A DNA stretch of 8,260 nt. Origin: CAYGAW01 sp964347945 (lineage in GTDB: Bacteria; Chloroflexota; Anaerolineae; UBA7937; B3-Chlor). The first letter of the stretch is position 1. Each line of letters opens with the position of its first letter. The DNA is taken from the NCBI GenBank assembly GCA_964347945.1, contig CAYGAW010000072.1:1-8260 (forward strand). The letters run 5' to 3'. The notes beneath the pieces are model-generated. The model worked only from the letters and a program-made list of their open reading frames with translations. It was not told the origin of the DNA and did no database searches. The position numbers and the translations under genes are program-made. Shown one piece after another: positions 1 through 5,919 of the stretch.

Positions 1-9
1 GCCAAAGCT

Positions 10-15
10 GAGGTG
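10..15 (+). promoter_or_regulatory. Shine-Dalgarno site deciding the ATPase start
   Basis: GAGGTG lies 6 bases before ATG 22. It matches the anti-SD-complementary GGAGGTGA consensus and favours this ATG over the two in-frame GTG codons at 13 and 16. Confidence 0.6.
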
Positions 16-21
16 GTGGAC

Positions 22-798
22 ATGGGCAAGATTATAGCTATTCACTCTTACAAAGGCGGAACCGGCAAGACTCTAATTTCTGTCAACTTAGCCTCAATGT
101 ATGCCAGAAAAGGAAGAGACATCTGCCTTTTTGATCTGGATTTCCGTGCCCCCAGCCTACACGCCTTCTTCAAAGCAGACAATGTCGAACACTGGCTAAA
201 CGACTATTTGAACGGGCTTTGTGATATCGAAAAGGTCGTAACCGACTTCACCCCGAAGAATCCTGGAAAAGGGAAACTCCTGGTTGGTCTCGCAAATCCC
301 TCGACTGAAGCCATCCGAGAGATGTCGGCGAAGGACCGGAAGTGGGAAATGAGAGCCCTCGGACGCCTTTTGTCGTTGAAGAACTCTCTGCTCAATGATA
401 TGCATATGGACTACCTCATTCTGGATGCGAGTCCTGGACTCCAATACTCATCCATAAATGCAATAGTGAGCGCAGATACCGCTCTGGTAATCACAGGTAT
501 CGACAAATCCGATATTCAGGGCACTCAGAGAATGATTCAAGAACTCTACGAACTTTTCGAGAAAAAGACGGCAATCATAATGAATAAGGTACCTTGCGAA
601 TTGATGCCCTCCAAAAACCAAGCTGCAATCCTTCGAAACCAGTTTGACATGAAACACAACCTGCCCATACTGGAGGTTATACCCTGCTCCTGCGATATAT
701 TAAGCGCTGGCGGGACATACATATTCACCGAGGAGAAGCCTGAACATCCATTCTCAAAGACTCTGGCGAAAGTGGCCTCAAAGATGGAACACCTCTAA
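22..798 (+). CDS. MinD/ParA-family P-loop ATPase (SIMIBI class)
   Basis: This protein of 258 residues belongs to the MinD/ParA ATPases, which cycle between ATP-bound dimer and ADP monomer to position or activate a partner. The deviant Walker A motif KGGTGKT lies at residues 11-17, with the signature first Lys at 11. The Walker A' segment DLDF is at 38-41, the Walker B-like ILDASPG at about 133-139, and the base-recognition Asn-Lys (NKVP) at about 188. The length is typical. After the last core helix there is no obvious extra amphipathic membrane tail of the MinD kind. I chose ATG at 22 because GAGGTG at 10-15 sits 6 bases upstream; GTG codons at 13 and 16 are in frame but lie inside that site. 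The frame is open to the left edge. No ParB, MinE or other partner is visible, so the cargo is unknown. The family call is firm; the role is not. Confidence 0.88.
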   Translation: MGKIIAIHSYKGGTGKTLISVNLASMYARKGRDICLFDLDFRAPSLHAFFKADNVEHWLNDYLNGLCDIEKVVTDFTPKNPGKGKLLVGLANPSTEAIREMSAKDRKWEMRALGRLLSLKNSLLNDMHMDYLILDASPGLQYSSINAIVSADTALVITGIDKSDIQGTQRMIQELYELFEKKTAIIMNKVPCELMPSKNQAAILRNQFDMKHNLPILEVIPCSCDILSAGGTYIFTEEKPEHPFSKTLAKVASKMEHL

Positions 799-884
799 AC
801 CTCAACGCCTTTGCATGTGTTCATGGTGCTGTAATCGGTCAGTAGAATCATTCCAAGCTTGTGTAGCTACGCTAGGGGCCTGCT

Positions 885-2144
885 CTAGTTCTCAGCGTTT
901 TCTCCTGAATATTCTTCGCTAATCTTCTTCGCCTTCTCCACATACTTTCTGAGTCGCCGAAGCTCAATCTTCTTTTCAGGCAAGGTTTCTGGAGCATACA
1001 TGAGAGGCAAGACTGCGAAAAACAAGAGAAAGGTGGCCAAGGAGAAAGTGGCATACTCTGGAATTTGCATGACATAGGGTGCCGCTGCTATTTTTGCGAG
1101 ATCAGTGACAAAAAAGGGGATGCTTCCGATCATGTAGTAAGCTTCTGCTAGCCCCGTTGGGGCTAAGTCGCCCCAAATTATTAGAACAAAAGCTACCATG
1201 AATAGTCCCCAAGCAACGCCGTCAACAGCGGCGTAGAAATACCCAGAAAGGGGATTTCCTGGAAAAAGTCCTATTAGGGCGTAGGAAATACCCATTGAGA
1301 TGAATCCATAAATCACAATGCGTTTTCTTCCGATCCAGTCACATAATAAACCGCCCACGAAAGCTGAAGCCCCAGAGATAAACGGCGCCGTTGTGACTAT
1401 CAAGCTGGTGAATTCCTCTCCAAAAGAATTTCGAAGAACAGGTTCATTCAATCGATCAACGAAACAGAACACGCTCCAAGCAAGCAAGTAAAGGACGAAA
1501 GCTCTATTCTTGAATATCGATCTGAACGGTGTCCTGCGCTTTTCTTTTGAAGAAGCGGATTCGCTTGATCTTGACAAGAAAAATGCGGTTATTCCTAATC
1601 CTCTCCACAATGCTAGGCCAACAGAGCTCATAGCCAAATCGAGAATTCCAAAAGACACGTAGAAGAGGGGAGCACTTATATTCGCAAAGAAGAAGATCGT
1701 TCCACCTCCTCTTCCACGAGCTCCTATTGATGTATGTTCAGCGAAGTAGGCTAGACTGGAAGGTATACCAATTCCAAACGACAACCCTAGGAAAAGACAC
1801 GCGCCTAGGACTTGGGCGAAAGACGTGTTCAATAGAGCGGGCGAGAGGGAAGCAATCACTCCCAACCCCATCCAGTAATAGATGATGTGGTCTCTGCTGC
1901 GTCCACGTGACAAGAAAGAACCCACAATACCCGAGCTAATTGTCGAAACGTAGAAAGTCGTAAGCAAGCCTAGATTCTGTACTTCCGTTGCCTGTATGTT
2001 ATCACTTAGTATATCCACTATTCCGAGCGTTACATACCACCACACTAATGTGTTTAGCAGGAGGAAAAAAACCCTGAAGTACCTCTTTCTAGTAGTCTCA
2101 GTTTCAGGGAGAATAGAATCTTCAGATGCTTTTGCTTTGTTCAA
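885..2144 (-). CDS. MFS transporter, 12 transmembrane helices
   Basis: This is a membrane protein of 419 residues of the major facilitator superfamily, secondary carriers that move small solutes by ion-coupled exchange or symport. About twelve hydrophobic segments can be placed, near 22-45, 58-80, 87-106, 110-133, 147-167, 170-190, 214-232, 247-268, 274-294, 301-325, 334-357 and 363-384. A basic central loop (about 192-214) separates the two halves. The MFS signature DWIGRKR in the loop between helices 8 and 9 (269-275) is intact. Its counterpart after helix 2 (SRGRSRD, 79-85) is degenerate. The C-tail is charged and helical, rich in Lys/Glu. The start is TTG, since an in-frame TAG lies just upstream and no ATG precedes helix 1; no clear SD is visible. 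The gene is convergent with the ATPase (86 bp between stops). The substrate cannot be told; an efflux role is only a guess from the nearby PadR regulators. Confidence 0.88.
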   Translation of the reverse strand: MNKAKASEDSILPETETTRKRYFRVFFLLLNTLVWWYVTLGIVDILSDNIQATEVQNLGLLTTFYVSTISSGIVGSFLSRGRSRDHIIYYWMGLGVIASLSPALLNTSFAQVLGACLFLGLSFGIGIPSSLAYFAEHTSIGARGRGGGTIFFFANISAPLFYVSFGILDLAMSSVGLALWRGLGITAFFLSRSSESASSKEKRRTPFRSIFKNRAFVLYLLAWSVFCFVDRLNEPVLRNSFGEEFTSLIVTTAPFISGASAFVGGLLCDWIGRKRIVIYGFISMGISYALIGLFPGNPLSGYFYAAVDGVAWGLFMVAFVLIIWGDLAPTGLAEAYYMIGSIPFFVTDLAKIAAAPYVMQIPEYATFSLATFLLFFAVLPLMYAPETLPEKKIELRRLRKYVEKAKKISEEYSGENAEN

Positions 2145-2212
2145 TCTTGTCGGAACTAGTTACCGGTGAATGAACTAAAAACTTTCGCAAAGTGTAGAGG
2201 TGTACAACAAGA

Positions 2213-2220
2213 CTTTTAAG
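2213..2220 (-). promoter_or_regulatory. Possible TATA box for the MFS gene
   Basis: On the minus strand the sequence reads CTTAAAAG, an archaeal TATA-like element about 70 bases before the TTG start. Initiation about 25 bases downstream would leave a leader of roughly 45 bases. The element is near-symmetric (CTTTTAAG on the other strand), so it could serve either direction. No experimental support is available from the sequence. Confidence 0.3.
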
Positions 2221-2225
2221 TGCAT

Positions 2226-2236
2226 GTGTTGAACAC
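2226..2236. promoter_or_regulatory. 11-bp perfect palindrome, candidate operator
   Basis: GTGTT-G-AACAC is a perfect inverted repeat of two 5-base arms around one base. It lies in the 202-bp gap between the MFS gene and the polyprenyl synthetase gene, directly upstream of the TATA-like element on the MFS strand. That is where a bound protein would meet TBP/TFB. The regulator is unknown and the arms are short, so chance occurrence is possible. Confidence 0.3.
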
Positions 2237-2346
2237 TACTACAGTTAACCAGAGGTTGAATGATACATGAATGCCAAGCGTTTAAGAAGACTGATCATGC
2301 GGCCAGTAAGATTCTGGAACTGGCGCTAGGCGAGAAATCAGTCCTT

Positions 2347-3363
2347 CTATTCATACGGCAGACGGATTGCTTGTACGAGTAGTAATAGGTTTTTCTTCTG
2401 ATTTTCTAGGTTCCTTACACTTCTACTTGCCTTTTCTATTAGCTTTTCCATAAGTTCTCCATGTTGACGAATTCCTTTCGCCTCGTAAGTAAGATTGAAG
2501 ATTTGCTCGGCTTCTCTTTTGGACAATTCTTCTCTAGCGAGAAGATCTCGCAGTTCTGACTTAGATTTCGAAGCTTGTAGGGCGTAGAGTATGGGAAGCG
2601 GGAGGTGCTCCTTTCTAGCTCTATGTGAAAGCTCGTCAAGGTCTGCGGTGTCCACCAAATCATCCCTGAGTACTAGGAGTTCTCCTAGCAGTCTACCGTA
2701 AAGGCCTAGCGCCTCAACTTCACTCTCTGATCCACCGCCAAGAATTGCACCTACTCTGGTATAGGATTCTACATCCGCAGCCTTTTTCCTCACCACCGAA
2801 AGGTATTGCGCAGGGCTCAAGTCTATCTTTCCTCGAAATTGAAGCTCCAGGGCTTCCGCGTCGCCAAGTTCGAAGAACGCATCTTTGATTATGTCAATAA
2901 CCATAAGCACAGAAGGCAAAGCCTTCTTTCTGTAAGCCTTAGCTAACAACGCAAAGCCCCTGAAAAGAAGGGCGTCACCAACAAGTAACGCTATATCTTT
3001 TCCAAACCTTCCTAAGACTGTTGGCCGGTTTCTTTTCTTTTCTGACTGGTCGATAATGTCATCATGTATGTCGATTCCTCCGCTGATCAATATCATGGGA
3101 ACCGCTATGGGAGTTGTTGTGTCAGGATCTCCTCCGACAGCTTCGCATGCCAGGGAAAGCAGAGCCGGTCTTGCTAAATCATGCCAGTATTCAGTCATGA
3201 AATAGCGGAGTGCTTCACGAACTTCTTTGCATCCAATTCGTTCCTGCAAAATCGTCTTCCTAGCGATTTCAAGGGCCTTTGACCCTCTGTTTATCATGAT
3301 CGCTTGCGTTTGTTTCGCTATTTTCTCAGAAGTATCTTCAGATTTTTCTCGAGTGCGTTTCAA
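2347..3363 (-). CDS. Polyprenyl (isoprenyl) diphosphate synthase family protein
   Basis: This protein of 338 residues belongs to the trans-isoprenyl diphosphate synthases, which join IPP to an allylic diphosphate in the cytoplasm; in archaea they supply precursors for ether lipids, quinones and carriers. Both Asp-rich Mg-binding motifs are present: DDIID at 101-105 and DDLVD at 234-238. Other family landmarks are RPTVLGRFG (about 113-121), LLVGDALL (about 126-133) and KEHLPLPILYAL (about 251-262). The usual IPP-binding GKRxRP is changed to HDLARP (61-66), losing the Lys and first Arg. The residue 5 before the first Asp is Gly96 rather than a bulky aromatic. I chose TTG at 3363 because GGAGG (3372-3376) sits 8 bases upstream; TTG 3378 would lie inside or before that site and add five residues. 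The start is one base past the PadR stop, implying co-translation. It may be an active enzyme of altered preference or a divergent subunit. Confidence 0.85.
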   Translation of the reverse strand: MKRTREKSEDTSEKIAKQTQAIMINRGSKALEIARKTILQERIGCKEVREALRYFMTEYWHDLARPALLSLACEAVGGDPDTTTPIAVPMILISGGIDIHDDIIDQSEKKRNRPTVLGRFGKDIALLVGDALLFRGFALLAKAYRKKALPSVLMVIDIIKDAFFELGDAEALELQFRGKIDLSPAQYLSVVRKKAADVESYTRVGAILGGGSESEVEALGLYGRLLGELLVLRDDLVDTADLDELSHRARKEHLPLPILYALQASKSKSELRDLLAREELSKREAEQIFNLTYEAKGIRQHGELMEKLIEKASRSVRNLENQKKNLLLLVQAIRLPYE

Positions 3364-3364
3364 C

Positions 3365-3703
3365 TTACGTTCCTCCAACTTTGATGTCTGTCTTCTGTAG
3401 TTGTTCTCTTAGAGAGTCGTAGTAGGATTCGATGAGTTGAATTCCTCTGGACGTGATTTGGTAGACTCTTCTTACCCTTCCTTTTTGAGTTTGTCTTGTA
3501 CTCCTGAGAAACCCGTTCTCTTCTAGCGAGTTGAGAAGTGGATAGAGGGCTCCGTGTCTGATTTGCATGCCGAACAGCTTGTTCATCCTTTTGATGATCT
3601 TGTATCCCCATAGAGGTTCGCTTTGGATAAGCCTGAGTATATGTATGTCAAGGAAATTTCTGACTATGCGTTGAACAAGTTCCTCTTTGAAGGTTTTAGC
3701 CAA
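3365..3703 (-). CDS. PadR-family winged-helix transcriptional regulator (A)
   Basis: This small DNA-binding protein of 112 residues has the PadR N-terminal winged helix. The landmarks are the FLDIHILRLI helix (17-26), EPLWGYKI (29-36), GALYPLLNSLEENGF (51-65) and a basic wing with RVYQIT (79-84). A short C-terminal helix (about 86-104) is suited to dimerisation, as in PadR subfamily-2 proteins. PadR proteins are usually repressors that release DNA on binding small aromatic or drug-like molecules; the ligand here is unknown. The start is TTG at 3703, preceded by GGAAGTGA, one mismatch from the SD consensus. The stop is one base before the prenyl synthase TTG, so the two form an operon. It is a divergently transcribed paralogue of the PadR gene beginning at 3941. 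Confidence 0.88.
   Translation of the reverse strand: MAKTFKEELVQRIVRNFLDIHILRLIQSEPLWGYKIIKRMNKLFGMQIRHGALYPLLNSLEENGFLRSTRQTQKGRVRRVYQITSRGIQLIESYYDSLREQLQKTDIKVGGT
3372..3376 (-). promoter_or_regulatory. Shine-Dalgarno GGAGG inside the padR 3' end
   Basis: GGAGG on the minus strand lies within the last codons of the upstream PadR gene, 8 bases before TTG 3363. It fixes the prenyl synthase start and makes translational coupling of the two genes likely. Confidence 0.65.
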
Positions 3704-3782
3704 GTCTTCACTTCCCGTTTCCTTCTATCTTCTGGTTTTTGCTAAAAGATTTTGGCTTTTCCAGCGGGGCTTCTTAATTTTC

Positions 3783-3800
3783 GTATGCTTTAGTATGCTT
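3783..3800. repeat. Tandem GTATGCTT repeat, 10-bp period
   Basis: GTATGCTT at 3783-3790 is repeated at 3793-3800 with two bases between, so both copies face the same side of the helix. The location in the divergent PadR region suggests a possible second protein-binding site, but the repeat is short. Confidence 0.35.
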
Positions 3801-3826
3801 GTATATGTGTGGGCTACGCGGAAACC

Positions 3827-3833
3827 TTTATAT
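3827..3833 (+). promoter_or_regulatory. TATA box for plus-strand PadR gene
   Basis: TTTATAT is preceded by AAACC, a plausible BRE. Initiation about 25 bases on would fall near 3852-3858, immediately before the inverted repeat at 3859-3880. A repressor bound there would sit on the start of transcription. Confidence 0.45.
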
Positions 3834-3858
3834 CGGATGTCGTGTATAGAGTGTCTTG

Positions 3859-3880
3859 ATATGTCCTAAAACGGACATAT
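3859..3880. promoter_or_regulatory. Probable PadR operator (22-bp inverted repeat)
   Basis: There are perfect 8-base arms, ATATGTCC (3859-3866) and GGACATAT (3873-3880), around the spacer TAAAAC. Within it lies ATGT-N10-ACAT, the form described for PadR-family operators (ATGT/ACAT half-sites 8-10 bases apart). It sits between two divergent padR genes and close to the plus-strand TATA box. A second, weaker repeat CATAT-TGT-ATATG (3876-3888) overlaps its right arm. Which PadR binds is unknown; autoregulation is the simplest reading. Confidence 0.6.
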
Positions 3881-3940
3881 TGTATATGCGTAAAACGGGA
3901 GAACTGTTCGGCGCATCTACATTATGGGTGTAGTGTTGGT

Positions 3941-4345
3941 ATGGAACAAAAGAAGATACGCGAGGTTCAGGTCAAGCTGATGAGAGGTTTGCTAGATCTC
4001 GTTGTTCTCCAATTCCTCAAATCGCGTCCGATGCATGGCTACAAAATCATCACCACCATTCGAAAGAATTTCGGTGTCTACTTCGGTCCGAGCACAATTT
4101 ATCCTCTGCTGGGAAGCTTGGAGGAAAAGGGCTATATCCAGAGTGAGTGGGATTTGAACAATGATAGGCCTCGTAAGGTTTACGCCCTGACACCTTCTGG
4201 AGATGGCCTCTTGAATTGCACCGAGGACTCTCTAACCCACATTTGCCGTCGACTCTTCACGATGGGTGCAGATAAGCTCTGGCTCAACAATCATGCTGGT
4301 CGGCACCACCTGGAGAAGCCTCATAAGAACGTCAAAGAACCATAG
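3941..4345 (+). CDS. PadR-family winged-helix transcriptional regulator (B)
   Basis: This regulator of 134 residues has the PadR fold: helix LLDLVVLQFL (17-26), RPMHGYKI (29-36), STIYPLLGSLEEKGY (51-65) and wing RPRKVYALT (76-84). It aligns with PadR A over the first 85 residues almost without gaps, so the two are paralogues. The C-terminal half differs: residues 86-134 carry two Cys (93, 102) and several His (100, 118, 122, 123, 128), which could bind a metal or ligand, though no standard motif is complete. ATG 3941 is the natural start; only a weak GGGTG lies 10 bases upstream. The gene is alone on its strand, divergent from the PadR A/prenyl-synthase operon and convergent with tldE. It probably controls one or both divergent promoters; the target is not proven. 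Confidence 0.88.
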   Translation: MEQKKIREVQVKLMRGLLDLVVLQFLKSRPMHGYKIITTIRKNFGVYFGPSTIYPLLGSLEEKGYIQSEWDLNNDRPRKVYALTPSGDGLLNCTEDSLTHICRRLFTMGADKLWLNNHAGRHHLEKPHKNVKEP

Positions 4346-4557
4346 CTGTCGCCAAACCTCCAAACCTGAACCCTCTTTCTTTGTCGATGTTAGTTCTAGG
4401 TCTACCTCTGAATCGGCCGGACGTCAATAGAGTGTTCCATGCAGAGCAATAGCGAAGTCTTTACGTTCGCGGGAAGAAGTGATCGACGAGAGGTTTCCGT
4501 AGTGGAGTTGTGGTGGCTGCATCATGATTTTAGTTAATCAGCTACACTTCTCCAAGT
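4346..4557. other. Convergent intergenic gap, no gene seen
   Basis: This 212-bp stretch lies between the stops of PadR B and tldE. I see no convincing coding sequence or RNA. It holds a short tandem CCAAACCT (4351-4366 region), a pyrimidine-rich CCCTCTTTCTTT (4371-4382) that might end the PadR B transcript, and a weak hairpin TGATT-TTAGTT-AATCA (4525-4540). Confidence 0.4.
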
Positions 4558-5919
4558 TTACTTGGTGGCAGCTGTAAATCCAACGTTTTTTGCGGTCATT
4601 AGGGGGGTCCATACAGACGGAGTGTCGAATTCCATCCACCAGTGACTTATCTGAAGAGCTTCTCGGGACAACGCATTCGCGTTCTGAAGGATGTGTAGAA
4701 TATTGTCGCTTAGTCTCAAGCCTTTGACTGAATTTGTGATTTCGCCGTTCTCTATCTTGAACAATCCATCTCGGATTATGCCAGAGAAGTCTCCTGTTCT
4801 GTAGTCCTGGAATCTGACATAAGTTATGTTGTTGACAAAGAGCCCCTCCTTAATCCCTTCAAGAAGTTCTTTATCGTCGTGTTGTCCCTCCTTTACCACG
4901 ACGTTCCACGGTAAGGGCACCCATGTGCGGTATAGTCTTGTTCTAGTCGCATTTGCCGTCGATTGTGTCTTGTGCCTTTCAGCAGTTAGAGTGTTATGTA
5001 GATGCGTTTGAAGGACTCCATTCTCAATGATTGCTGTCCTGTCAGTCGGCTTTCCTTCATCGTCAAAGGGGGTGCTGCCAATTCCTCCTGCTGCCAAAGC
5101 GTCATCGTAGAGCGTGATGCTTTCAGACGCCGCCTTCTCTCCCACTTTCCCTCCAAAGCACGAGATTCCTGCGTCAACATAGAAGGCGGAGTTCATGCCG
5201 GCGACTATGTCAAAAAGTACAGCGTTGGCAACTCTGCTGAACACGACATCATACCTACCGGGCTTCCCGAGTTTTGGGTGCAACGATTTCTTGGCAAACG
5301 TTCCAGCCTTTTCGCCTGCCTCTTTGGGGTTGAAATCGTTCAGGTTTGTTCCACAGGTTATGCCAACCCCTGAGGCTTCTCCATCTGCAAGGGAGCGTAT
5401 CGAGAGGTTGATCATTGTTTTGCTTCGTTGGCCCTCAACATCTTTTGATGATATGAGCTTTGATGTAGACTCCTCTGCAAGTAATGTGCCTGCTGATCTG
5501 GTTGCTCCTGTGTTCGTTGCTGAATCTACTGCTGCAATCACGTAGTCGGCGCTTTCTTCCTCAAGTTTTGAGATTCTGGTGTCATAGAGCTTTGGGATTT
5601 TCGCGTACTGGAAGGGGCCTTCAGGTAATGGTGCGTAACTCTCATGAGGCTTCATGGCGTTTGTCATGCTTACAAGATCTTTCACAGTTTTCCGCAGGGA
5701 GTCTTTTTCGATGTCTGTGGTTGTGGCGGTTAGCACTCTTCTATTTCTTTCAAGCAGAATCTCTGCGACCACTTCGTCCCACGTCTTGCTTATTGTGATT
5801 TCGTTGTTTCCAAATCTGATCTGTCGCCGTGCCTTGTTCGTTGTCAATGCTACAATCTCATCTGCGCCGAGGGTCAGGCCTTCGTCAACCAAGAACTGGG
5901 ATATGTCTAGAGAGTCCAC
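4558..5919 (-). CDS. tldE: TldE/PmbA, non-catalytic partner of the TldD protease
   Basis: This protein of 453 residues is of the TldD/PmbA family and makes the inactive subunit of the TldD-TldE heterodimer, which in bacteria degrades unfolded peptides and matures microcin B17. Family signs include IRFGNNEITISK near 34-45, GRYDVVFS (221-228), GSTPFDDEGKPTDRTAIIENG (281-301) and STANATR (320-326). At the place corresponding to TldD's HExxxH it reads SRVANAVLFDIVAGM (228-242), with no zinc ligands, which identifies it as TldE rather than TldD. The start is GTG 5919, overlapping the tldD stop by one base (TAGTG), with GGGAGGAG 7 bases upstream inside tldD: a classic coupled pair. The 3' end is convergent with PadR B. 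Archaeal homologues are common but their substrates are unknown. Confidence 0.9.
   Translation of the reverse strand: MDSLDISQFLVDEGLTLGADEIVALTTNKARRQIRFGNNEITISKTWDEVVAEILLERNRRVLTATTTDIEKDSLRKTVKDLVSMTNAMKPHESYAPLPEGPFQYAKIPKLYDTRISKLEEESADYVIAAVDSATNTGATRSAGTLLAEESTSKLISSKDVEGQRSKTMINLSIRSLADGEASGVGITCGTNLNDFNPKEAGEKAGTFAKKSLHPKLGKPGRYDVVFSRVANAVLFDIVAGMNSAFYVDAGISCFGGKVGEKAASESITLYDDALAAGGIGSTPFDDEGKPTDRTAIIENGVLQTHLHNTLTAERHKTQSTANATRTRLYRTWVPLPWNVVVKEGQHDDKELLEGIKEGLFVNNITYVRFQDYRTGDFSGIIRDGLFKIENGEITNSVKGLRLSDNILHILQNANALSREALQISHWWMEFDTPSVWTPLMTAKNVGFTAATK

Larger units (their letters stand above)
3704..3940. promoter_or_regulatory. Divergent control region between two PadR genes
   Basis: This AT-rich 237-bp region carries the promoters for both PadR genes. 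On the plus strand AAACC-TTTATAT (TATA at 3827-3833) is a good archaeal promoter core; GTATAT at 3882-3887 is a nearer alternative. On the minus strand ACATATAC around 3800-3807 and ATATAAAGG around 3825-3832 are TATA-like. GTATGCTT occurs twice exactly one helical turn apart (3783-3790 and 3793-3800), and TAAAACGG occurs twice (3867-3874 and 3891-3898). The 22-bp inverted repeat at 3859-3880 is listed separately. No convincing coding sequence is present. Confidence 0.6.

Noticed and set aside
2267..2329. 20-codon plus-strand frame beginning MNAKRLRRL
   Set aside because: It is very short, overlaps another candidate frame and has no domain or conservation that can be judged.
3687..3869. 60-codon plus-strand frame in the PadR divergent region
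   Set aside because: It is hydrophobic and compositionally odd, overlaps the start of PadR A in antisense and spans TATA boxes and the operator; better read as regulatory DNA.
4525..4540. Hairpin TGATT-TTAGTT-AATCA as a terminator
   Set aside because: Five A/T-rich pairs are too weak, and there is no following T-tract on either strand.
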